DNA from: an uncultured bacterium
GTDB lineage: Bacteria > Acidobacteriota > Thermoanaerobaculia > Multivoradales > J023
DNA: 42,758 nt
Assembly (NCBI GenBank): GCA_937948815.1
Contig: CALFAM010000091.1
Span: 1-42,758 of the forward strand
Direction: 5' to 3'
Shown here: in pieces, positions 27,375-35,189 of the stretch
Layout of the letters: every line of letters starts with the position of its first letter
Numbering within the stretch: the stretch's first letter is position 1
Made by a program: the position numbers and the translations under genes
The notes under the pieces: generated by a model
The model's database searches: none
What the model saw: only the letters and a program-made list of their open reading frames with translations
Told to the model about the DNA's origin: nothing

Positions 27375-27424
27375 GAAAGAGCCGAGCTTTGAAGGATGTC
27401 TCCTTCTCTCGAACCCCGATTGAC
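27332..27424 (-). ncRNA. Probable novel small RNA, about 90 nt
   Basis: A near-consensus promoter (27431-27458) points leftwards into a gap with no convincing minus-strand gene. About 50 nt after its predicted start comes a typical intrinsic terminator: GGCGATG pairs with CATCGCC, an inner GGTAC pairs with GTGCC, and then GCTTGTTTTTT follows. The transcript would run from about 27424 to 27332. Its 5' half is largely unpaired and contains GAGAGAAGGAGA, a Shine-Dalgarno-like or CsrA-like motif. No start codon follows that motif at a usual distance; an ATG at 27370 opens a 71-residue frame without family resemblance. The 303-bp gap 27215-27517 holds nothing else but a hairpin at 27471-27488. Confidence 0.6.
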
Positions 27425-27430
27425 AATGCT

Positions 27431-27458
27431 ATTGTAGCAAAAATCGTGACGGTGTCAA
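27431..27458 (-). promoter_or_regulatory. Near-consensus sigma-70 promoter
   Basis: On the minus strand TTGACA (27458-27453) and TACAAT (27436-27431) are separated by 16 bp. The -35 is perfect and the -10 matches 5 of 6. It is the best promoter in the window. The predicted start is near 27424, and the transcript would be the small RNA. Confidence 0.7.
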
Positions 27459-27470
27459 TGCCCATCTTTC

Positions 27471-27488
27471 CGTCGAGGTTTCTCGACG
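27471..27488. terminator. Hairpin after the MltD-like gene
   Basis: CGTCGAG (27471-27477) pairs with CTCGACG (27482-27488) around a 4-base loop, 30 bp after the stop of the transglycosylase gene and just upstream of the small-RNA promoter. There is no T-run. It may separate the two transcripts. Confidence 0.4.
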
Positions 27489-27517
27489 AGAAGCGCTGAT
27501 TCGCGGCCGGGTGCCCG

Positions 27518-29314
27518 CTAGGGGATTCGCAAACGTTGCGACGGGTGAATCGTGCTGGAGCGCAAGCTGTTGTGGCGCTTAAGGGCTGCGACCGTCGTGC
27601 CATAGCGGCGGGCGATCTTGGTCAGGGTGTCTCCCCGACGTACGACATGCGTGACGCTATTGCCCGCCGGGATCTTCAGTCGCTGGCCGACTGCGATGCG
27701 GTGAGCGCTGCCGAGACCGTTGGTCTGCTGGATCGCGCGGACTGAGGTGCTATGGCGTGACGCGATACCAGAGAGTGTGTCGCCCGAGCGCACAGTGTAC
27801 GAAGTCGGGGTGCTGCTCGCGGTCGCCGTTCCAGATGATGCCGAGCTCGATGCGCTGCTCGAGCGTCGTGTGCTGCTGCCACCGCGGCCATCTGGAATGC
27901 GCAAGACCTGGCCGACACGGATCAGGTGCGCGGTCCGCAGGTTGTTGGCCTGCTGGAGGGCTCGTACTGACGTTCCGTGGCGACGTGCGATGACCGCCAG
28001 GGTATCGCCCCGTCGGACTTTGTAGTTGTGGCCACGTTGGTGATTCCGCCGGTGGCTCGAGTCGAGGCTGGCGTAGGCAGCGTTCACGCGGTCGAGCTCG
28101 CCGGCTGGTACCCGTACTTGGTAGCCGCGCGGAAGCAGCAGCTCGCCGCGCCAGATGCCGCGTTGGAAGCCTGGGTTGAGCGCCTTGAGGTCGTCCTGGT
28201 CGATCCCGGCGGCTTGCGCCAGGGCCACGGCCGAGACGTATTGATCCGGTACGAACGTGTCGTGTCTCAGAGCCGGCGCAGGTTGCACGCCTGGGAAGAG
28301 CTGGTCGCGGCGGTCATACACCGTGGCGGCAGCCACGAACTCGGTGTAGAAGTTGCGCGAGGCAAAACCAAAGCTCCGCGACCGGTAGCGCTGAGCGATC
28401 GTTCCGAGGTCCTTCGTGCCGAGCTGCCGAACGGCGCGTCGCATGCCTGCTGGGCCGTGATTGTAGGCGGTGATCGCCAGTGGCCACTCCCCGAGACTTT
28501 TGTAGCTCTGCTCGAGGTGCGAAGCTGCCGCGTCGGCCGCCAACCACGGATCGAAGCGCTCGTCCATCTCGAGATCCATGCGCAGGAAGCGACGGGCGGT
28601 CGCCGGGATGAACTGCCACACCCCGCCGGCCGCGGCCGTGGAGCGGGCGCCGAGCTGGAACATCGACTCGACGAAGGGAAGCCTGGTGAGCATCTTCGGC
28701 AGACCGCGCCGCGCGAAGATCTGTTCGATTCCCGGCAGGTAGCCACCGGAGCGCACGATGCCACGGGCGAATTCGTCGTTCAGACAGCGCTGGCTGCGGA
28801 AGTGATCGATCGCACGGAGGTATTTCTGATTGCCTCCTGGGACATTCGCGAACAGCGACTCGACGTGACGATAGTCGCCGGAGAGGGCTTCTCGCCGCTT
28901 GCCGCTGCCCAGGTCGCGGAGAACCGAAGCCCAGCGGGTTTCGGCGTCGCGAATGCGCTGGCGCCGTTTCAGGCGCTTGCGGGTGTCAGGCAGGGCGGCG
29001 AGGTCAGAGAAGTCCAGGACCTCATAGACGATGTCGAGATAGCGCTCGTCGTGCAGCAGCGATTGGTTGGTGGAATGCTGGGCGTAGACCGCGGTCCAGA
29101 ACGCGACGTTGGGCGCGAGGACGTCCGGCACAGGAAACTGGCTCGGGTCCAGGCTGCTCAGGCGGTCTGCCGGGGTGGGCGTGTACGTGAGGCTGGGCTG
29201 CTGAGCCTCGCTCACAACGGGGGGCACCAGCAGCATGCTGACGACCGCCGCAAGGAAAACGAGTCCGTTGCGGGGCGAGCGGTACGCGGGAGCGAAAGCC
29301 AGGCTGCTGATCAT
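27518..29314 (-). CDS. mltD: MltD-like lytic transglycosylase with three LysM domains
   Basis: This 598-residue exported protein cleaves peptidoglycan glycan strands to anhydro products. After a signal peptide (to about residue 37) comes a helical region, then the SLT domain with catalytic Glu216 in RLPFVESMFQLGA, followed by AAGGVWQFIPATA and AYNHGPAGMRRA. Three LysM repeats (VRRGDTL, VRSGDTL and VRRGDTL) fill the C-terminus; Ser/Ala/Thr-rich linkers separate the first two. The domain order is that of MltD. The ATG at 29314 was preferred because GGAG lies 11 bases upstream, whereas the one at 29338 has no ribosome binding site. The gene ends with the last LysM, as usual. Confidence 0.93.
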   Translation of the reverse strand: MISSLAFAPAYRSPRNGLVFLAAVVSMLLVPPVVSEAQQPSLTYTPTPADRLSSLDPSQFPVPDVLAPNVAFWTAVYAQHSTNQSLLHDERYLDIVYEVLDFSDLAALPDTRKRLKRRQRIRDAETRWASVLRDLGSGKRREALSGDYRHVESLFANVPGGNQKYLRAIDHFRSQRCLNDEFARGIVRSGGYLPGIEQIFARRGLPKMLTRLPFVESMFQLGARSTAAAGGVWQFIPATARRFLRMDLEMDERFDPWLAADAAASHLEQSYKSLGEWPLAITAYNHGPAGMRRAVRQLGTKDLGTIAQRYRSRSFGFASRNFYTEFVAAATVYDRRDQLFPGVQPAPALRHDTFVPDQYVSAVALAQAAGIDQDDLKALNPGFQRGIWRGELLLPRGYQVRVPAGELDRVNAAYASLDSSHRRNHQRGHNYKVRRGDTLAVIARRHGTSVRALQQANNLRTAHLIRVGQVLRIPDGRGGSSTRRSSSASSSASSGTATASSTPTSYTVRSGDTLSGIASRHSTSVRAIQQTNGLGSAHRIAVGQRLKIPAGNSVTHVVRRGDTLTKIARRYGTTVAALKRHNSLRSSTIHPSQRLRIP

Positions 29315-29456
29315 CAGTCGTCCGTCTCCAAAATCCATGATGAGTATACCGGTGCCGAGGGTCGAGGTGGATGGGCCGGTCGGATGAAATGCGGGATTCG
29401 AGGGACGAGCAGGAGGGCGGTGATACCGTTGCCGTCATGCGGCACGACGGTGCCAT

Positions 29457-29482
29457 GGCCGGCCTGGAGCTTGCGGCCGGCC
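29457..29482. other. Paired GGCCGGCC hairpin upstream of the sulfurtransferase gene
   Basis: Two copies of the palindrome GGCCGGCC (29457-29464 and 29475-29482) lie 10 bases apart and would form a strong 8-bp stem-loop. It precedes the sulfurtransferase gene by about 70 bp. It may be a leader structure or an attenuator; no T-run follows. Confidence 0.4.
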
Positions 29483-29485
29483 AAG

Positions 29486-29557
29486 ATGACTTTCCAACAC
29501 GGCAAATCTTCCATGGCGAATGGCAACAAGGCTGTTCGAGGAGTTAGCAAGACATGA
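29486..29557 (+). CDS. Possible leader peptide overlapping the sulfurtransferase start
   Basis: A 23-codon frame (start 29486; an inner ATG at 29513 gives 14 codons) ends in a TGA that overlaps the next ATG as ATGA. The peptide is basic ([14 protein letters not shown] at its end). The sulfurtransferase Shine-Dalgarno lies inside this frame. No convincing ribosome binding site precedes it, so it may be chance; if translated it would couple to the gene downstream. Confidence 0.25.
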   Translation: MTFQHGKSSMANGNKAVRGVSKT

Positions 29558-30414
29558 CGGCGATCGCAGAACGTGGCTATCACGATCCCGATGCGTTGGT
29601 GACGACTGATTGGGTCGCGGAGCATCTCGATGACTCTTCGGTGCGCATCATCGAGTCGAACGAGGATCCCTTGGTTTTCCGTGCCGGTCATATTCCCGGT
29701 GCTGTCGAGGTGGACTGGGCGCGTGATCTCAACGATCCCCTGCGTCGCGACTACCTCGACCGCGAAGGTTTCGAGAAGCTGGCACGTCGTGTCGGTCTCA
29801 CGCCGGACACGACCGTGGTCTTCTACGGGGACAAGAACAATTGGTGGGCCTGCTACGCCTTTTGGGTTTTCCAGCTGTTCGGCCATACCAACGCCAAAGT
29901 GATGGACGGCGGACGCCTGAAGTGGGAGCAGGAAGGCAAGACCCTGGTGCGCGACGAGGCTTCGTATCCGGCTTCTGACTACGACGCGCCGGCGCGCGAC
30001 GATTCGGTGATCCGCGCCTTCCGCGACGAGGTCCTCGCGCATCTCGACGCGAAGGGCTCGCTGGTCGACGTGCGCAGCCCGGACGAATACAGCGGCCGCT
30101 TGTTGCACATGCCGGAGTACCCGAATGAGGGCGCGCTCCGTGGTGGTCACATTCCGGGTGCTCGGAGCATTCCTTGGGCCCGTGCCGCCAACAGCGACGG
30201 TACCTTCAAGACGGCGGAAGAGCTGCGCGCCATCTACGAGGGCGAGCATGGCTTGTCGAAGGGTGATGACGTCATTGCGTATTGCCGAATCGGCGAGCGC
30301 TCGAGCCACACCTGGTTCGTCCTTCACTACCTGCTCGGCTATCCCAACGTTCGCAACTATGACGGCAGCTGGACCGAATGGGGCAACCTGGTCGGCGTGC
30401 CGGTGGAGCGCTGA
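29554..30414 (+). CDS. Thiosulfate/3-mercaptopyruvate sulfurtransferase (tandem rhodanese)
   Basis: This 286-residue protein has two rhodanese domains. The first (about 10-145) lacks an active Cys. The second carries the active loop CRIGERS with Cys244, a form typical of thiosulfate sulfurtransferases, rather than the CG(S/A)GVT loop of mercaptopyruvate enzymes. It moves sulfane sulfur to a thiol acceptor in the cytoplasm. AGGAG lies about 10 bases before the ATG. The sufE gene follows after 39 bp, and the pair is likely an operon handling sulfur transfer. Confidence 0.93.
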   Translation: MTAIAERGYHDPDALVTTDWVAEHLDDSSVRIIESNEDPLVFRAGHIPGAVEVDWARDLNDPLRRDYLDREGFEKLARRVGLTPDTTVVFYGDKNNWWACYAFWVFQLFGHTNAKVMDGGRLKWEQEGKTLVRDEASYPASDYDAPARDDSVIRAFRDEVLAHLDAKGSLVDVRSPDEYSGRLLHMPEYPNEGALRGGHIPGARSIPWARAANSDGTFKTAEELRAIYEGEHGLSKGDDVIAYCRIGERSSHTWFVLHYLLGYPNVRNYDGSWTEWGNLVGVPVER

Positions 30415-30453
30415 GCCGCGCTTCCGGCGCGTCTTGGCACGTAAGAGACGAGT

Positions 30454-30918
30454 ATGGCCGAACGCCGAGATCCCTATCCCGAAAAGTTGGCCGAGTTGGA
30501 AGATCTGCTCGGCCTGATCGACGATCGCAATCAGCGGATCGACATGCTGATCGAGACAGCGGACCGATTTCGTGAAGTGCCGGCAGAGGTTGCCGAGCGT
30601 CCGTACCCGGACGAGCACAAGGTGCCAGCATGCGAGTCCGAGGCTTTCGTCTGGGCCAAGAAGCGCGATGACGGCACGCTGAAGTTCTACTTCGCCGTCG
30701 AGAACCCCCAAGGGATCTCGGCCAAGGCCATGGCGGTCATCCTCGACGAGGCCCTTTCGGGCGCCCCGCTGGAAGCCGTCGCCAACGTCCCCGACGACGT
30801 GGTCTACCGCGTCTTCGGCAGCGAGCTGTCCATGGGCAAGACCATGGGCCTCATGGGCATGACCACCATGGCGCGTCTCTCCGCCGAACGACTCCTGGCG
30901 AGCAACGCCGGCCGGTAG
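30454..30918 (+). CDS. sufE: SufE-family sulfur acceptor protein
   Basis: This 154-residue protein fits SufE, which takes persulfide sulfur from the cysteine desulfurase SufS and passes it to the Fe-S scaffold. The acceptor Cys60 sits in KVPACESEAFVWAKK, where the common form is VxGCQSxVW. The family core (Tyr/Pro-rich segment before the Cys, then FYFAVENPQGISAKAMAVIL) and its helical C-terminus are intact. No SufS, SufB, SufC or SufD is nearby, so its desulfurase partner must be elsewhere or be the NifS-type enzyme at 21168-22589. It lies directly after the sulfurtransferase gene. Confidence 0.9.
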   Translation: MAERRDPYPEKLAELEDLLGLIDDRNQRIDMLIETADRFREVPAEVAERPYPDEHKVPACESEAFVWAKKRDDGTLKFYFAVENPQGISAKAMAVILDEALSGAPLEAVANVPDDVVYRVFGSELSMGKTMGLMGMTTMARLSAERLLASNAGR

Positions 30919-30954
30919 CGAGGTCACGAAGGTCCGCCCGCAGTCGATGCCGAG
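30914..30954. repeat. 41-bp imperfect direct repeat, copy 1
   Basis: GGTAGCGAGGTCACGAAGGT begins a 41-bp element whose second copy is at 31045-31085; they differ at a few sites. This copy overlaps the stop of sufE. The gap from 30919 to 31256 contains these two copies, two hairpins and a terminator but no gene. Confidence 0.75.
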
Positions 30955-30956
30955 TA

Positions 30957-30982
30957 CTGCATGGCTCTACAGGGCCATGCAG
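30957..30982. other. Perfect 9-bp stem-loop after sufE
   Basis: CTGCATGGC (30957-30965) pairs with GCCATGCAG (30974-30982) around an 8-base loop. It directly follows the first 41-bp repeat, 39 bases after the sufE stop. There is no T-run, so its role as a message end is inferred. Confidence 0.5.
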
Positions 30983-31044
30983 CGGGTACGCCGAAGCCAA
31001 GCGGCGCTCGGCATCGATCGAGGACGGCCGGAGTGTGTTTGAGC

Positions 31045-31085
31045 GGTAGCGAGTTCGCGAAGGTCCGCCCGCAGACGAAGCCGAG
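31045..31085. repeat. 41-bp imperfect direct repeat, copy 2
   Basis: This is the second copy of the element at 30914-30954, 131 bp further on, beginning GGTAGCGAGTTCGCGAAGGT. A small CCGGC/GCCGG stem follows near 31094-31108. It may be a REP-like intergenic family; other copies in the genome would support this. Confidence 0.75.
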
Positions 31086-31174
31086 CGCCGCGACCCGGCC
31101 CGAAGCCGGTGCCTTGCGTTCGACATCTCGCGAGCGGTAAACTGCCCCGACGCCGCCGAGACGCGGCGCAACGA

Positions 31175-31211
31175 GCGACCAGTGGTCTTCACCGCTGGTC
31201 GCTTTTCTTTT
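31175..31211 (+). terminator. Intrinsic terminator or attenuator before the interrupted gene
   Basis: GCGACCAG (31175-31182) pairs with CTGGTCGC (31195-31202), with further inner pairing, and is followed by TTTTCTTTT. It is a convincing rho-independent terminator on the plus strand. It lies 45 bp before the next start codon, so it may end read-through from the sufE transcript or attenuate the following gene. Confidence 0.75.
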
Positions 31212-31256
31212 GGGCAAAACTTCCCGTGGGGGACAGTGCCCGAGGAGGAAAGGGAC

Positions 31257-31622
31257 ATGGCAGTTGCGAAAGAGTCGAACGGTCTGGTCGATCGCGCCCC
31301 ATGCGTTCGCGAGCTGAGCGATCGCGACCTCATCGACGGCTTCGAACAGTGCACCTTGGAAGCGTTCGGCCATCCCGAGCACGTGCGGGTGACCTGGCTC
31401 TACCTGCAGGAGATGCCAGTCGAGGCATGCCTGAGCAGGCTACGCGAGGGCGTCCAGCGCTTCGCAGCGGCGAAAGGTGCCGATGGGCTCTACCACGAGA
31501 CGATCACGTGGGCCTTCATCCTGATCATTCACGACCGCATCCGCCGCGTCGAAGACCGCACGCGCGAAAGCTGGCGATCGTTCATGGCGCGCAACCCGGA
31601 CCTTCTGACCTATCGGCCGTAG
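31257..31622 (+). CDS. Conserved small protein, cut short by an in-frame TAG
   Basis: This 121-residue product runs from an ATG preceded by AGGAGG to a TAG at 31620-31622. It contains EHVRVTWLYLQEMP, REGVQRFAAAKGADGLYHET and TITWAFILIIHDRI, a pattern I know from uncharacterised proteins of about 145-150 residues; no function is established. The expected C-terminal ~27 residues are encoded in the same frame directly after the TAG (31623-31706). So the gene is either a recent nonsense mutant that still makes most of the protein, or the stop is read through. Confidence in the gene is high; the family assignment is from memory. Confidence 0.8.
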   Translation: MAVAKESNGLVDRAPCVRELSDRDLIDGFEQCTLEAFGHPEHVRVTWLYLQEMPVEACLSRLREGVQRFAAAKGADGLYHETITWAFILIIHDRIRRVEDRTRESWRSFMARNPDLLTYRP

Positions 31623-31706
31623 ATCCTCGAACGCTTCTACCGGAAGGAGACGTTGGCCTCGCCACAGGCCAAGGCCCGCTTCGTATGGCCCGATCGCGTG
31701 GCCTGA
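31623..31706 (+). other. In-frame coding continuation after the TAG
   Basis: Immediately after the TAG the same frame reads ILERFYRKETLASPQAKARF and a few more residues to a TGA at 31704-31706. Codon use is strongly GC-biased at third positions, as in real genes here, and the peptide matches the end I expect for the family. The TGA directly abuts the stop of the convergent rlmI gene. It shows that the TAG is internal to an ancestral frame. Confidence 0.75.
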
Positions 31707-32960
31707 TCAGCGACGGCCGGCGACGTGAACCAGCCAGCCCTTGAGGTACTCGCCTTGCGGGTGGGCAATGTCGACCGGATGATCGGCAGCGGCCGACAGG
31801 GGCTCGATGAGGGAGGCGCGTACGCCAGCCTCGTCCGCAGCAGAAAAGAGGATCTGGCGAAAGAGCTTGGAATCGACGCCGCCGCTGCAGCTAAAGGTAA
31901 GAAGGAACCCGCCATCCGTCACACGTTTGAAAGCCAGGCGGTTGAGGTCCTTGTACGCCCGTGCTCCGGCGCGCTGAGCGCTCTTGTTCTCCACCAGGGA
32001 CGGCGGGTCGCAGATCACCAGGTCGAAGCGCTCCTCGCGGTGGCGCAGATCCTCGAAGACGTTGGCCTTCGCCCACTGCAGTCGATCGATGGCGAGGTTG
32101 TTGGCGGCCAGGTCCTCGCCACCCCGATCGATCAATCGGGCAGAAGATTCCACCGCCACGACCTGAGAGGCGCCTCCCCGCAAGGCATGGGCCGAGAAAG
32201 CGCCCGTGTGGGCAAAGAGGTCGAGAACCTTGCGGTCGCCGGCCAGCTGACCAGCCCGCATCCGGTTGTCCCGCTGGTCGAGGTAGAAGCCGGTCTTCTG
32301 GCCGCCGAGCTCCGCGGAAAACTGAAGGCCGTGCTCGAGAAAACGCGCGGTCTCGACGGCCTGGCCGGTGATCCACGTGTTGGGTTCGTCGATGCCTTCA
32401 CGCCGCCGAACCCGGGTGCTGTTCACCGCCAAGATCGCCGGTTCAGGAAGCCCTTCGGCTGCGCCATCCGAAGACGTCTCGCCACCAGTCGAAGTCGGCG
32501 GCATCAGCGTGGGCAGCGCGTCGGTCAGGGCTCCCAATGCTTCGTCGGCCAGCTTTTCCAAACCTGCGCTGGTGATCTGACTGACCAGGACGTCACCGAA
32601 GCGGTCGACCGTCCAGCCGGGAAGGCCATCGCCTTCGGCATTGATCAGCCGAACACCGGTCGTCTCGGCGGGCACCAGCGCAGCACGGAGCGCTCGGGCC
32701 GCGTCGATACGCTGGGCGAAAAAGGCGCGGTCGACGAGGGGGGTGTCGGTGCCGTGATGCAGCATGCGAACCCGAATCTGCGATCGCCGGCTGTAGAGCC
32801 CAACACCGAGCTCGTCGCCATTGGCCGCTCGGACCGTGGCCAGGGAAGCCTTCGATGGACCGTTTTCGTCGGCGATGGCACCACTGAAGAGCCAGGGATT
32901 CCCCTGGCGCAGTGCCTTGTCGCGACCCGGTTTCAACTTGATGCGAACCATCCCGGTCAT
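31707..32960 (-). CDS. rlmI: 23S rRNA (cytosine-5) methyltransferase, RlmI type
   Basis: This 417-residue protein has an N-terminal PUA domain (VRIKLKPGRDKALRQGNPWL onwards) and a C-terminal Rossmann methyltransferase with GQKTGFYLDQRDNR, motif I DLFAHTGAFSAHA and catalytic-region motif ICDPPSLVENK. The order matches RlmI, which methylates C1962 of 23S rRNA in E. coli. An Ala/Pro/Ser-rich insertion of about 30 residues follows the central region and may be lineage-specific. The ATG at 32960 was chosen because GGA stands 8 bases upstream; a start 18 bases earlier is possible. Confidence 0.92.
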   Translation of the reverse strand: MTGMVRIKLKPGRDKALRQGNPWLFSGAIADENGPSKASLATVRAANGDELGVGLYSRRSQIRVRMLHHGTDTPLVDRAFFAQRIDAARALRAALVPAETTGVRLINAEGDGLPGWTVDRFGDVLVSQITSAGLEKLADEALGALTDALPTLMPPTSTGGETSSDGAAEGLPEPAILAVNSTRVRRREGIDEPNTWITGQAVETARFLEHGLQFSAELGGQKTGFYLDQRDNRMRAGQLAGDRKVLDLFAHTGAFSAHALRGGASQVVAVESSARLIDRGGEDLAANNLAIDRLQWAKANVFEDLRHREERFDLVICDPPSLVENKSAQRAGARAYKDLNRLAFKRVTDGGFLLTFSCSGGVDSKLFRQILFSAADEAGVRASLIEPLSAAADHPVDIAHPQGEYLKGWLVHVAGRR

Positions 32961-33084
32961 ATCGTCTTTCCTTTGCACAGATTGTGCGATCCAAGGCTAC
33001 GCCGGCTGACCGAGTAGGCCACGAGAAGCTTGCCAGCGTGGGGCTAGAACAGGGGCGGGCACGCGGAGCACGTCCGCGGCGTCG

Positions 33085-34815
33085 CTACATTTTGCTGTAG
33101 TTGGGGCCGCCACCACCCTCGGGGGGAACCCAGGTGATGATCTGGTAGGGATCCATGACGTCGCAGGTCTTGCAGTGGACACAGTTCGACGCGTTGATCT
33201 GCAAGCGCTTGCCCGTTGCGTGGCTCGGCTCGTCGACGATCTCGTAGACCGCGGCCGGGCAGAAGCGTTGACACGGGTTCTGATACTCACGGGCGCAGAC
33301 CGTCACGCAGTGCTCGGGATCAGCCACGTGCAGGTGGACCGGCTGATCCTCCTCGTGAGCGGTGCCCGAGTTGTAGACGTCGGCCAGCTTGTCGAAGGTC
33401 AGGGTGCCATCGAAGGCGACTGGCTCCGGCGCCTTGACCGAGGCGCCATTCGGGCCGTCCAGCTTGGTCATGCGCGCGTGCCCTGGCTCCGTTTCCAGAC
33501 GGTTCTTGAAGCCCCAGCCACGGCCGCCGGTCACCAGACCGACACCAGCCTGGAAGAAGCCCGCCAGCGCGCCCTTGTCGAAAGCCTGATGGAAGTTACG
33601 CACCGGCCACAGCTCCTCCCGGATCCAGCTCGCTTCGACCTTCTGCTGGAACTGCTGGAGCACATCCTGGCCGATCGGGCCTTCACCGCCCGCCTTGAGC
33701 GCCTCGAAGACGGTCTCGGCTGCCAACATGCCACTCTTCATCGCCAAATGGATGCCCTTGAGCTTCTGGCTGTTGAGGAAGCCGCCGGTGTCGCCGATCA
33801 GCAAGAAGCCGTCACCATAGGGGCGGGGCATCGAATACCAGCCGCCTTCGGGGATGGCCTTCGCGCCGTAGAACTGCATGCTGGCGCCTTCGAGCAGCGC
33901 CCGCACCTCGGGGTGCGTCTTGAAACGCTGGAATTCTTGGTGTGGGTCAAAGTGGGGATTCTCGTAGTCGAGACCGGCCACCAGGCCGACGATCACCTGG
34001 TTGTTCTGCATGCCGTAGATGAAGCCGCCACCGAAATTGTGCATGCCGAGCGGGAAGCCGGCGCTGTGCACAATGTCGCCCGCGGCCATGCGGCCTTCCG
34101 GAACCTCCCAAATCTCCTTCAGGCCGATCGCGTAGATCTGCGGATTCTTGCCCGCATTGAGATCGAAGCGCTCCTCGAGCTGCTTGGCGATCGTGCCGCG
34201 AGGACCCTCGCCCAAGATCACGCAGCGTGCATGAACATCGACGCCCGGCTCGAAGTTGGACTTCTGCTTGCCATCGTGATCGATGCCGCGGTCGCCGGTG
34301 CGGACGCCGATGACCGTCTCACGCCCTTCGCGCTCCTCGATCAGTCCGTGGGTCGCAGGGAACTCGCAGAAGACATCGATGCCGAGCTCTTCGACCTTCT
34401 CGGCCAGCCACTTGTTGATCTTGCCGATCGAGGCCACGTACTTGCCGCGATTCTGAAGGGGTGGCGGCAGCGGCTTGATCGACATCGCCTTCTTCTGCGT
34501 CATCCACCAGAACTTCTCATCTGCCACCGGCGCCTCGAAGGGAGCGTCCTGCCAGTCGTCCGGCATCAGCTCCTTGAGCGCCCGCGGGTCGACCACGGCG
34601 CCCGAGAGCGCATGGCTGGTGACCTCTTTGCCCTTCTCGAGCACCGCGATCATCGGCTCCAGCTGCTCGCCGGCTGGCGCATCCGCGTTGTGCTGCTCGA
34701 TCAAGCGTCCCAGGTGGTACGCCCCGGCCAGGCTGGCCGGGCCACCTCCGACAAAGACCACATCGAGGTCGAGAACCTCGCGTTCGATAGAATCCGATGC
34801 AGAAGATCCAGACAT
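33085..34815 (-). CDS. Electron transfer flavoprotein-ubiquinone oxidoreductase (ETF-QO)
   Basis: This 576-residue enzyme passes electrons from ETF to the quinone pool at the membrane. The FAD-binding motif VVFVGGGPASLAGAYHL is at the start, the second FAD region is GDTGGFLNSQKLKGIHLAMKSG, and the C-terminal [4Fe-4S] motif is SNCVHCKTCDVMDP, ending EGGGGPNYSKM as in the family. An extra Cys cluster, CVTVCAREYQNPCQRFC, precedes it. The start at 34815 is set by the family N-terminus; the frame is open to 34968, but that part lies over a tRNA fragment. ETF subunit genes are not in this window. It points to aerobic or quinone-linked fatty acid or amino acid oxidation. Confidence 0.95.
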   Translation of the reverse strand: MSGSSASDSIEREVLDLDVVFVGGGPASLAGAYHLGRLIEQHNADAPAGEQLEPMIAVLEKGKEVTSHALSGAVVDPRALKELMPDDWQDAPFEAPVADEKFWWMTQKKAMSIKPLPPPLQNRGKYVASIGKINKWLAEKVEELGIDVFCEFPATHGLIEEREGRETVIGVRTGDRGIDHDGKQKSNFEPGVDVHARCVILGEGPRGTIAKQLEERFDLNAGKNPQIYAIGLKEIWEVPEGRMAAGDIVHSAGFPLGMHNFGGGFIYGMQNNQVIVGLVAGLDYENPHFDPHQEFQRFKTHPEVRALLEGASMQFYGAKAIPEGGWYSMPRPYGDGFLLIGDTGGFLNSQKLKGIHLAMKSGMLAAETVFEALKAGGEGPIGQDVLQQFQQKVEASWIREELWPVRNFHQAFDKGALAGFFQAGVGLVTGGRGWGFKNRLETEPGHARMTKLDGPNGASVKAPEPVAFDGTLTFDKLADVYNSGTAHEEDQPVHLHVADPEHCVTVCAREYQNPCQRFCPAAVYEIVDEPSHATGKRLQINASNCVHCKTCDVMDPYQIITWVPPEGGGGPNYSKM

Positions 34816-34949
34816 GATGATGCTCGAAACTCCAAGAACGCCGGCACGATCGGCCAGCGGGAAAGGCTCATTGGCGGAAACGCTGCGTTCACAGCGCGGA
34901 GGCATGGTAGCACGCTGCCAGGGAAGGCCTGCTTCCTCGCGGTTGCAGG

Positions 34950-34985
34950 GCGCATGATTGTGGATCATGCGGTCCCCAGTTCAAA
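34950..34985 (+). pseudogene. 36-bp fragment of tRNA-His
   Basis: This stretch matches 35214-35249 of the complete tRNA-His with one mismatch (C for A at 34970). It covers the anticodon arm, variable region and the first half of the T-arm, then diverges. It lacks the D-arm, acceptor stem and CCA, so it cannot be a working tRNA. The mismatch lengthens the anticodon stem to 7 bp (CGCATGA/TCATGCG). It lies in the 374-bp gap between ETF-QO and tRNA-His, which holds no gene. It may be a relic of integration or recombination at the tRNA. Confidence 0.8.
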
Positions 34986-35116
34986 GGGACACGGAGGGGT
35001 TCGCCCGATGCGCGGAGCGAGACACCCTGGTCGGTAGGGCCGGTTCACACCTCGCGGCAGTGGTGCGCTTTCGGCTGGAAGCGGTGGAGCGTCGGCCGGA
35101 TTGCTGGCCGAAACCT

Positions 35117-35146
35117 TTGACAGCACCCTATCGGCCGATTTAGGAT
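35117..35146 (+). promoter_or_regulatory. Promoter of tRNA-His
   Basis: TTGACA (35117-35122) is perfect, followed after 18 bp by TAGGAT (35141-35146). The predicted start is near 35153, about 37 bases before the tRNA. Position and strength fit a tRNA promoter. Confidence 0.6.
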
Positions 35147-35189
35147 CCGCGACCGCGTCTTTGGATTGACGACGCCTGCTGCCTTGAAT

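Noticed and set aside
27977..29557. 526-codon plus-strand frame opposite the MltD-like gene
   Set aside because: Antisense of SLT and LysM domains; only its last codons could matter as a leader peptide.
29314..30927. 537-codon minus-strand frame opposite the sulfurtransferase and sufE
   Set aside because: Mirrors two well-supported genes and has no domain of its own.
31620..31622. TAG as pyrrolysine codon
   Set aside because: No pyl genes in the window, and the family is not one that uses pyrrolysine; a nonsense mutation is simpler.
34950..34985. Second functional tRNA-His
   Set aside because: It has no D-arm, acceptor stem or CCA.
33175..35037. 620-codon plus-strand frame opposite ETF-QO
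   Set aside because: ETF-QO is unmistakable on the other strand; this frame also runs through the tRNA fragment.
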